NCBI RefSeq assembly: GCF_004745485.1
Contig: NZ_RHFG01000026.1
Span: 1 to 57,206, forward strand
DNA from: Brevibacterium sp. S22
GTDB lineage: Bacteria > Actinomycetota > Actinomycetes > Actinomycetales > Brevibacteriaceae
Length of the DNA: 57,206 bases
Direction: 5' to 3'
Shown here: positions 51,287-57,206 of the stretch, piece after piece
How the letters are laid out: each line of letters opens with the position of its first letter
Position numbering within the stretch: the first letter of the stretch is position 1
Program-made: the position numbers and the translations under genes
Notes under the pieces: model-generated
The model's database searches: none
What the model saw: only the letters and a program-made list of their open reading frames with translations
Told to the model about the DNA's origin: nothing

Positions 51287-51592
51287 TCACCTGCCGAGTA
51301 CCTTTCGCAAACGTTTCAGCACGGCTGGCTTCGGTGCCGGATCTGACCGATGGTCACAGTTCGAGAGTTTTGTGCGTACACGTTTTGCGTCAATGTCAGG
51401 AACCCGCGGCGTGCTGTTGAACTGGATCTCGCATCGACCCGTTGGGCAGACAGCCCTCATACCGTGCCCGCTTGAGTAGAATCTCCATCCGAGGTCCAAC
51501 ATCATTTTGCCCAAGTCTCGCAGCTGCGGCTTTAACCGACCATTCACGTCTTTGGACGGAATGCGGTAGTGCTCAGAACGTGCTGGAGTCAC
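51287..51592 (-). CDS. HicA-like small protein, candidate toxin
   Basis: 101 residues from GTG 51592 (GAGGAG five bases upstream; GTG 51598 is also possible). The sequence DLGWRFYSSGHGMRAVCPTG with the Gly-His, and IQFNSTPRVPDIDAKRVRTKL near residue 60, resembles the double-stranded RNA-binding HicA mRNA interferase fold, although the usual catalytic His is displaced. Such proteins cleave mRNA under stress. The HTH gene follows in the same direction. Confidence in the family is moderate because it is short. Confidence 0.5.
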   Translation of the reverse strand: MTPARSEHYRIPSKDVNGRLKPQLRDLGKMMLDLGWRFYSSGHGMRAVCPTGRCEIQFNSTPRVPDIDAKRVRTKLSNCDHRSDPAPKPAVLKRLRKVLGR

Positions 51593-51890
51593 AAGCACTC
51601 CTCATATGCGCCAGGCTCAGTAATCCCACGTGCCGTCGTTTCGTATTCGAGCGCCAGGGCAAACGTCGGTCGCGCCGAAGTGATACGGGCCGCCACCCTA
51701 TCCGCCCTTTCGTGTGTGTAAACAGATTCCTGCCGCAAAGTTTCTGCCGACTGTGAGTCTAGCTTCGAGGACTGACGTAGAGGGCGAGCGCGACCGCGTC
51801 GCCGAGGACTCCGAGACGCCGTAGAGCGTGCTGCCGGCGATGCAGAAGGCCGGATCGTGTGCCGTGTGACTGCCCTGACATAATCGAGAT
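51593..51890. other. Non-coding region before the HicA-like gene
   Basis: About 300 bases. On the minus strand TTTACA near 51717-51722 with TAGGGT 16 bases away could be the HicA promoter. GTGTAAAC occurs both here (51716-51723) and at 51243-51250 before the HTH gene, so it may be a shared site. In the minus frame before HicA, VYTHERADRVAARITSARPT looks protein-like, but no start is seen and it may be a remnant. Confidence 0.4.
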
Positions 51891-52358
51891 ATGAATGAGC
51901 AGCCGGACCTCGGCGCAGGTGAACTGAGAATTCGGTCGTCACGCGGACCAGAGGACTTTGCGCCCCTCGTCGCCATCTGGCGAAGCGCGGTCGACGCGAC
52001 TCACGACTTCCTTTCCGAGTCGGACCGAAGTCAGATCGAATCCAAACTGGAGTCTGACTACTTCCCCGCTGTGTCGCTCACCATCGCAGAGCTGAATGGT
52101 CGACCGGTGGGATTCTCGGGTGTCCTCGACGGAAACCTCGAGATGCTGTTCATCGACGCTGAGCAGCGCGGCACCGGCATCGGCACGAGACTTCTCAGCC
52201 GCGCCGTCAACGATCACGGCGTCAGGAACGTCGATGTGAATGAACAGAATCGCCAAGCGGTGGAGTTCTATACTCGTCGAGGTTTCCACCTGGTCGCTCG
52301 CAGCGAAACCGACGAGGCCGGACGACCGTATCCGCTGCTGCATCTGCAATTGAGCTGA
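51891..52358 (+). CDS. GNAT-family N-acetyltransferase
   Basis: 155 residues. The acetyl-CoA-binding motif A is visible as LFIDAEQRGTGIGTRLLSRAV near residue 85, after the LRI-type N-terminal strand LRIRSSRGPEDFAPL, and the AVEFYTRRGF motif near 122. Acts on an amine; the substrate is unknown. Single gene, followed by a convergent MFS. Confidence 0.88.
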   Translation: MNEQPDLGAGELRIRSSRGPEDFAPLVAIWRSAVDATHDFLSESDRSQIESKLESDYFPAVSLTIAELNGRPVGFSGVLDGNLEMLFIDAEQRGTGIGTRLLSRAVNDHGVRNVDVNEQNRQAVEFYTRRGFHLVARSETDEAGRPYPLLHLQLS

Positions 52359-52450
52359 TTCGCCTGGTTCGCGAGCTGCGAGCCTCCCCTTGCACCGGCG
52401 AATGGTCACAGACGACCGGCGATGTTCAGCCCAACCTTTCATCGCTGGCT

Positions 52451-53737
52451 TCACCGTCTGCCTCGAGAGTTCACGCGAATGAGCACGAGGGCGAGCAGTA
52501 TGCACAGCAGGTAGGTGATGCCGACAGCGATCCAGCCGAGTTCGAAGCCGCCCGGCGAACCGACGATGACACCCATCCCCAGCGGACCGAGCGCGAAGCC
52601 GAAGAACATTCCGGCCGTGACCATTCCGCTGGCCGAGACCATTGATGCCGCAGGGATGGCACGCATGAGCGCGGCCATGAGCACAACGGAGACCCCGAGC
52701 GCGGAGATGCCGTGGAAGGCCACGGCCAACCAGACGAGCGCCGCACAGCCGGCGGCATCGGCGACGAAGAAGAGCACCGCTCCGGTCAGGGCGATGAGGG
52801 CGAGGATGAGCAGCAGGTGAGGGCCTGAGGCTCCTTTGGCCATGCGTCTGGCCCAGGTGACCCGGGCGATGACGCCGATGACTCCGGCCAGTGCTGCCGT
52901 GGCGCCGCCGAGGACGAGGCTGAAGCCCATCTCGCGCACGGCGAAGAGGGGCATGTACACGTTCGTCGCCTGCACGCCGATGCCGTTGATGAGCCCGAAG
53001 GCGGCGAGCGCCCACACCATTCCTGGGTGCTTCGCCGGGCGGGTGGTGGCCGGTTCGGCGGAACGGTCGGCCGCCTCGGCGGGGGTGTCGGTCTCTTCTT
53101 TGGGAGGGTTGGTGCCGGCCTCCTCGGCGGAGGTTTCGACCTTCGACGGTGCGGTGGGCAGCAGCGGGGTGGTGCGCAGCGACTGCCAGGTCATCGCGAG
53201 GAGGACGAGCGGGATAATGGCTGTGGTCAGGGCCGCGCCGCGCCAGCCGATGCCGATTGCGAGGACGGGGAAGAGCAGGCTTGCGACGAGCTGGCTGACC
53301 TGGACTCCGGACTGTTTGATGCCGACCCAGCCGATGCGCTTGGAGTCCGGAACGCGCTCTAACAGGATCCGGTTGGTCACGCCGTTGGGGAAGGATTGGG
53401 CGATGCCGGACAGGGCGGCGGCGAGCAGCAGCATCCAGAATCCGTCGGGCACGGCCACCAGAAGCAGCGCGAGTGTGGCGAGGACGAAGATGAACGCCAT
53501 GAGCGAGAGGTCGGAATGCCGATCGGCGAGGCGGCCCAGCGTGGCGTTGCCGATCGCGGCGGCACCGAAGCAGGTGGTGGCCAGGAGTCCGAAATGGGCT
53601 TCGGAGATGCCGAGCTCGGCGATGATCGAATCGCTCGTGGCGCTGAGCCCGTAGAGCAGGATCGGTCCGGCTGCGACGGCGCCGAGGAGGACGGTCAGCA
53701 GGCCGATGCCTGGGGCCCTCTGGTCGTGGCCGGTCAT
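52451..53737 (-). CDS. MFS transporter
   Basis: 428 residues from the ATG at 53737 (AGGAGG seven bases upstream; GTG 53740 possible). Twelve membrane segments, the loop motif GRLADRHSDLSLM near residue 70 and a long hydrophilic Glu/Ala/Pro-rich central loop around residue 205 between segments six and seven. Resembles drug/metabolite exporters. Substrate unknown. No neighbour is coupled to it. Confidence 0.85.
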   Translation of the reverse strand: MTGHDQRAPGIGLLTVLLGAVAAGPILLYGLSATSDSIIAELGISEAHFGLLATTCFGAAAIGNATLGRLADRHSDLSLMAFIFVLATLALLLVAVPDGFWMLLLAAALSGIAQSFPNGVTNRILLERVPDSKRIGWVGIKQSGVQVSQLVASLLFPVLAIGIGWRGAALTTAIIPLVLLAMTWQSLRTTPLLPTAPSKVETSAEEAGTNPPKEETDTPAEAADRSAEPATTRPAKHPGMVWALAAFGLINGIGVQATNVYMPLFAVREMGFSLVLGGATAALAGVIGVIARVTWARRMAKGASGPHLLLILALIALTGAVLFFVADAAGCAALVWLAVAFHGISALGVSVVLMAALMRAIPAASMVSASGMVTAGMFFGFALGPLGMGVIVGSPGGFELGWIAVGITYLLCILLALVLIRVNSRGRR

Positions 53738-53874
53738 CACTCACCTCCTGTCGCCGGCATGCTTCAAGTCAGCATGCTAGTCGGAGGCGGACGGCGGATG
53801 TTGTGCTGTCTCAGCTGCGGTGGCTCAGCCGCCGTCTTTTGGCTTCGACGGAACGGGTGCGGTTCCCGCGCGGT

Positions 53875-54108
53875 TCAGCCTTTCGAGCGTCGTACCGAGG
53901 AGCGGTAGGCCAAGGCGATGTCAACGGCGAGGATGCCGGCACCGCCGACGAGGATGGCGAGTGCCACCGCCATGGGGTGCTGTTCATTCCATGCCAGCAG
54001 CCCACCCAATATGGCGGCGACGATGACGATGAGCGCCCCGGTCCAGGACCGCTTGACCAGGTCTGTCTTCTCATCCGAGTTCTCAACGGCCTGCAGGGTG
54101 TAGGTCAT
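53875..54108 (-). CDS. Small two-helix membrane protein
   Basis: 77 residues from ATG 54108 (GGAG five bases upstream). Two hydrophobic segments, ALIVIVAAILGGLLAWNEQH and MAVALAILVGGAGILAVDIA, with a basic C-terminus. Function unknown; similar small membrane proteins are common in actinobacteria. It is monocistronic. Confidence 0.6.
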   Translation of the reverse strand: MTYTLQAVENSDEKTDLVKRSWTGALIVIVAAILGGLLAWNEQHPMAVALAILVGGAGILAVDIALAYRSSVRRSKG

Positions 54109-54465
54109 CGTCACTCCATCTCGTTCTCGGCATCCTCGCTTGGTGCAGCTGAGATGCGCAGTGGTCTGTCAGTTGCGGCCGTCCCTTGCGTGCAGGACAG
54201 GCACCGAGAGCAAGATTAGCCCCGAGTTCGCGGTCCGATCGCCACATGAAGAAAATGTTGAATGTTGCAGATCTTTCACAAAGGCCGTCCTGCCCCGACG
54301 GCTGGGGCCGGTTGACTCTCCGCCGTCGGAGAACGCCCAAGCGATCGTTATGGCTGTGTTATCGAATTCCCTCCGAGGTCGGCGTTTGGATTGGTCGGGG
54401 TGCGGGACGGTCCAGGTGCGGATCGAGCTGGTCGACCCGGAGTCAGCTGACGCTCAAGTGCTGCG
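54109..54465. other. Intergenic region of about 360 bases
   Basis: A small hairpin GCCGTC-CTGCCCC-GACGGC lies at 54284-54302, with no T-tract. AT-richer patch ATGAAGAAAATGTTGAATG near 54247 is the only low-GC part. No gene is convincing on either strand. Confidence 0.5.
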
Positions 54466-55158
54466 TCAGTCGGCGAAGCGACCGCGGTCGCCTGACAGAC
54501 CTGCCTTGAGTGCCTTGGCGGCATCGTCTGCCAGGATCTCGTTGACTCCATCCTCGAACTGGTCGAGTGCAGCGGTGACGAGCTCTCCAGGGTGGTTCTT
54601 GGGAACGTCGATTCCTGCCATCATGTCGGTGTCCGTGCTTCCGAGCAGCAAGGAGCTGACCTGGATGCCCGCCCCAGCCAATTCTTCACGCAGCCCGTTC
54701 GACATCGCCCAATTCGCCGCTTTCGACGCTCCATAGGAGTTCGAGTGCTCGTAACCCAGCCAGGCCATCACAGAGGAGACGTTGAGGAAAGCGCCTCGAC
54801 CGCGGTTACGCATGGCTGGCGCAAAGGCTCTGACCATGCGCAGTGCACCGACATAGTTGACCTCGATCTCTGCCTTGATGTCGTCCATCTCCCCATCGAT
54901 GAGTCGGGCGAAGGATGAGAATCCAGCGTTGTTGATGACGATGTCTGCTCGACCGACCGCACGAGCCGCATCATCGACGTGCTGCTGGTCGGTGACATCG
55001 AGACGGATGGCCTCGGCTCCGGGCAGTTCGACCAGCTCTGGACGGCGCGCTGCCGCATAGACTTTCCCGGCACCGCGCTCGAGCAGCTGAGCGGCGAACT
55101 GCTTCCCCAGTCCGCGGTTCGCTCCTGTGACGATGGCGACGCTGTTCTTGATTTTCAT
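54466..55158 (-). CDS. SDR-family oxidoreductase
   Basis: 230 residues. TGANRGLGKQFAAQ near residue 12, NNAG near 76, Tyr/Lys in YGASKAANW near 142 (catalytic Tyr in SNSYGASK) show a classical SDR. NAD(P)-dependent. Divergent from the MerR-family gene, 47 bases away, which is likely its regulator. Confidence 0.9.
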   Translation of the reverse strand: MKIKNSVAIVTGANRGLGKQFAAQLLERGAGKVYAAARRPELVELPGAEAIRLDVTDQQHVDDAARAVGRADIVINNAGFSSFARLIDGEMDDIKAEIEVNYVGALRMVRAFAPAMRNRGRGAFLNVSSVMAWLGYEHSNSYGASKAANWAMSNGLREELAGAGIQVSSLLLGSTDTDMMAGIDVPKNHPGELVTAALDQFEDGVNEILADDAAKALKAGLSGDRGRFAD

Positions 55159-55205
55159 GACCGTGCTTCCTTTCGCATTTCCCGCCGGTTCAGGAGGGTG
55201 TCTCG

Positions 55206-55237
55206 ATGCTAGAATCTGACGTCCATGTCACGTTCAA
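55206..55237 (-). promoter_or_regulatory. MerR-type promoter with 20-bp spacer for the SDR gene
   Basis: On the minus strand TTGAAC (55232-55237) and TAGCAT (55206-55211) are separated by 20 bases instead of 17, typical of MerR-activated promoters. The spacer holds the inverted repeat TGAC-GTCCAT-GTCA (55217-55230). It overlaps the annotated 5' end of the MerR gene, which may argue for a later start there. Confidence 0.5.
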
Positions 55238-55610
55238 GCCAATGAGGCGCATGTCACAGAACCCGAAGTCGTCCACCCTGTTAACAATCGGAGAGACGGC
55301 ACGTCGTGCCGGCAGCAGTCCGCGCGCTCTCCGCTACTACGAGGAGCAGGGCCTCCTCGCTCCGCAGCGCACCGGAGGAGGCCAACGTCGCTACCCGCCT
55401 GACTCTGTCGAGCGAGTCCTCCTCTATCGCAGGCTCATCGACGCCGGCCTCGGCACCGAGGTGATTCGTGAGCTTCTGCCCTGTATGAACGGTTCAGCGA
55501 CTGCTGACACCGTGGCAACACTGCAGCGCGAGCACAAGAAGCTTCTTGCACAAGCCCGGGAGCTCGAGGCGACCGCGAATAGACTGGAAAGCATTCTCGC
55601 CTCGCTCTGA
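55206..55610 (+). CDS. MerR-family transcriptional regulator
   Basis: 134 residues from ATG 55206 with AGGAGGG eight bases upstream. In-frame ATGs at 55242 and 55251 are alternatives, and the conserved MerR start (LTIGETARRAGSSPRALRYY) begins at about residue 26. HTH and wing as RYYEEQGLLAPQRTGGGQRRY, then a coiled-coil dimer helix ending at the C-terminus (LQREHKKLLAQARELEATAN), with no long ligand domain. Short MerR proteins like this sense small ligands or drugs. Divergent to the SDR gene. Confidence 0.88.
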   Translation: MLESDVHVTFKPMRRMSQNPKSSTLLTIGETARRAGSSPRALRYYEEQGLLAPQRTGGGQRRYPPDSVERVLLYRRLIDAGLGTEVIRELLPCMNGSATADTVATLQREHKKLLAQARELEATANRLESILASL

Positions 55611-55656
55611 GCTTGGATGAGGAGTCTGCGCACACGCTGATGCCCGAGGGCGCACT

Positions 55657-56829
55657 TCAATAAGTCACGCCGTCCGTCACAGCGTTGAGCGCAGTATCGA
55701 CATCGGCCTCGTCGTTGAACAGGTGGAATCCGAAGCGCATGTTTCCTCCGGCCTGCGAGTATCGCACCCCGGCTGCGTCGAGGCGATCAAGGGCGCCGGG
55801 CCAGGAGTGCCGACTGTCGTCGAGGTCGATGGTCACGATTGCCGAATTCGATTCCGACATTCCGAGTCCGGCTCTGAAACGGTTGGCCAGAGCCAGGTCA
55901 TGTGTGTGGATCTGTTCGACGCCGACGTCGAGGACCAGCTCGAGCGCCGGGGCCATGCCGACCCAGGAGTGCCAGGCCGGTGAGATGTCGAAGGCGCGGG
56001 CACCGTCGGCCAGGTGCATCGGCATCCCGTAGCTGGCCCCGCCTCCGGCAGCGAACCAGCCTGCGGCCAGAGGTGTGAGCCGGTCGAAGAACTCCGTACG
56101 GCGCAGATGGGAACCGTCGACGCCTGTCACCTGCGATGGCATCGTGAGGAAGGCGGTTCCGCGTGGGGCGCACAGCCACTTGTAGGCGGCGACGGCGAGG
56201 AAGTCGACCTCGGCTGCGTTGAGCGGCAGCCATCCGGCCGCCTGAGTGCCGTCAAGGACGGTGAGTGCTCCGACTTCCCGAGCGCGGCGGGTGATCGCCG
56301 GGATGTCGGCAACCTCGCCGGTTGCTGACTGTGCGGCGGAGAACGAGACGAGCGTCGTGGACTCATCGACCGCCTCGGCGAGGGTGGTCAGTGGCGCGGT
56401 GCGCACGCGCACACCGCGGTCGGCGTGGACTGCGAACGGGTAGACCCCGGAGGTGAACTCGATGTCGGGGATCAGGACCTCCGCTCCGTCGGGCAGGGCT
56501 GCGGCGATCGGGGCGAGCAGTTGGGACACGGCCGCCCCGGTGACCACCTGATCGGCGGGCACACCGACGAGCCGGCCGAACAGCTCCCGGCTGGCATCGA
56601 CGGATTCCGCCCACGTCTGCCAGGGAACACTTCCGGCTCGCCATTCGTCGAGTGATCGCTGCATCGCATCCCACCCTCGCCGAGGCGGCGGACCGTAGGA
56701 GCATGTGTCGAGAAAGGTGCGGTGCACGTCCCATTCGGCGCGGGCCTGTGTGATAGTCAGGGGCGGTGCGGACACGGCTGGGTCGGTCGGCTCGGGTGCG
56801 GGCGGTGCGGAATCGGCGTTGATATCCAT
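55657..56829 (-). CDS. Class V aminotransferase-like PLP enzyme
   Basis: 390 residues. The PLP fold of the aminotransferase class V/selenocysteine lyase group: VVTGAAVSQLLAPIAA near residue 95, TVLDGTQAAGWLPLNAAEVD near 190, and the PLP Lys in VAAYKWLCAPRG near 215, with the C-terminal RFGFHLFN part. May be a cysteine desulfurase-like or kynureninase-like enzyme; the substrate is unclear. It is a single gene. Confidence 0.85.
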   Translation of the reverse strand: MDINADSAPPAPEPTDPAVSAPPLTITQARAEWDVHRTFLDTCSYGPPPRRGWDAMQRSLDEWRAGSVPWQTWAESVDASRELFGRLVGVPADQVVTGAAVSQLLAPIAAALPDGAEVLIPDIEFTSGVYPFAVHADRGVRVRTAPLTTLAEAVDESTTLVSFSAAQSATGEVADIPAITRRAREVGALTVLDGTQAAGWLPLNAAEVDFLAVAAYKWLCAPRGTAFLTMPSQVTGVDGSHLRRTEFFDRLTPLAAGWFAAGGGASYGMPMHLADGARAFDISPAWHSWVGMAPALELVLDVGVEQIHTHDLALANRFRAGLGMSESNSAIVTIDLDDSRHSWPGALDRLDAAGVRYSQAGGNMRFGFHLFNDEADVDTALNAVTDGVTY

Positions 56830-57020
56830 GCCAGCGAATCTAGCACCGGAACGGCGGAGCCGCCTCGGCGAAGTCAGGCCACGCGTTCGGGGTACGAGTA
56901 CGCGTTGAACCTGCCCTTACGGTCGAGGCCGATGACGCTCACGCCGACATCCTTGCCGTACTCGACAGCCATCGCCGCTTTACACTTCGAAACCTTCGTG
57001 CAATACTCATCAACATAGCT

Positions 57021-57053
57021 CCTCGCCGTCCTCCGGGACTGGCGAGGCTTTTT
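57021..57053 (+). terminator. Intrinsic terminator just upstream of the NYN gene
   Basis: Stem CCTCGCC-GTCC with loop TCCG and GGAC-T-GGCGAGG (one bulged T), then CTTTTT. It points along the + strand and ends 17 bases before the ATG at 57070. A terminator in this place is either the end of an upstream + transcript or an attenuator for the NYN gene. Confidence 0.7.
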
Positions 57054-57069
57054 ACCTTCAGGAGCCGCA

Positions 57070-57206
57070 ATGTCGCAGCTGCGAACAGCCATCGTCATCG
57101 ACTACCAGAACTTACATCTGACCGCGCATGGCCTGTTCGACAGATACCGTCCTCCTCATGAATCACTTATTCACCCGGGTCAGTACGCCAAGAACCTCAT
57201 TCAGCG
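57070..57206 (+). CDS. NYN (PIN-like) domain protein, N-terminal part only
   Basis: The first 45 residues are inside the window, from the ATG at 57070 after AGGAGC. It starts AIVIDYQNLHLTAHGLFDRY; VIDYQNLH is the conserved start of the NYN domain, a PIN-like RNase fold in which the Asp is a metal ligand. Actinobacterial members of this kind are common, and their role is unclear. The rest is cut off by the window end. Confidence 0.8.
   Translation, partial: MSQLRTAIVIDYQNLHLTAHGLFDRYRPPHESLIHPGQYAKNLIQ

Noticed and set aside
51939..53744. 601-codon open frame on the minus strand
   Set aside because: It runs in a different frame through the GNAT and MFS genes, is Arg/Pro/His-rich, and has no family motif.
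56874..57098. Minus-strand 74-codon frame with a plausible C-terminal part (VSVIGLDRKGRFNAYSYPER)
   Set aside because: The protein-like part is short, the first half is the reverse of the terminator hairpin, and no start with a ribosome-binding site is seen. It may be a remnant.

Overview
The window is high-GC DNA with Shine-Dalgarno starts, many GTG starts and dense ATGA/TGATG gene overlaps. It carries typical actinobacterial genes: three-domain LigD with Ku, a two-repeat Lrp regulator, BlaI/M56 pairs and an Ohr-type protein. Together with a phenazine N-oxide type cluster this suggests a Brevibacterium-like actinobacterium. The genus is an inference from gene content and was not tested by any search.

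1-9.2 kb: a phenazine cluster on the + strand with visibly lower GC than the rest. The left edge holds the 3' end of an IS3-family transposase that abuts a 5'-truncated phzS-like hydroxylase. It is followed by an intact BVMO-like N-oxygenase (PhzNO1 type), phzB, phzC, phzD, phzE, phzF and phzG in a translationally coupled run, then a gene that resembles the EhpF/ANL proteins of phenazine clusters. With PhzS and PhzNO1 the expected product would be a hydroxyphenazine N-oxide (iodinin type). Because phzS lacks its FAD-binding half here, the product may stop at a less hydroxylated phenazine. 9.3-10.3 kb is a junction zone with a small ABM protein, a strong terminator and a truncated ABC ATPase.

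10.5-20.8 kb: a MarR-controlled set (thioesterase, arginase-family protein, small membrane protein) that shares three copies of one palindromic operator; a TetR-amidohydrolase-glycosyltransferase operon with its own palindrome; a secreted GDPD; a RibD-like reductase with a flavin reductase; an Ohr-like protein; and a DUF418 membrane protein.

20.8-34.6 kb: DNA repair and stress functions (LigD, PLD-type enzyme, FUSC-type membrane protein, Ku, ChaB, YhdF-like SDR), a GAF-ANTAR gene broken by an amber codon, and an FAD reductase-SDR-SSADH operon. 34.7-43.7 kb: a five-gene catabolic operon (MFS, YtcJ-like amidohydrolase, ThDP enzyme, D-2-hydroxyacid dehydrogenase, M20 amidohydrolase) divergent from an Lrp-type regulator.

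43.7-50.7 kb: the most unusual locus. A BlaI-M56 regulator pair and a CxxC membrane protein are divergent from two DsbA-like proteins, a CcdA and two paralogous PQQ-propeller-like lipoproteins. Matching BlaI-type operators sit at both promoters. It reads as one regulated extracytoplasmic thiol-redox system. 50.7-57.2 kb: a HicA-like/HTH toxin-antitoxin candidate, a GNAT, an MFS, a divergent SDR-MerR pair, a class V aminotransferase, and the start of an NYN-domain gene that runs off the end. No tRNA, rRNA or CRISPR array was seen.
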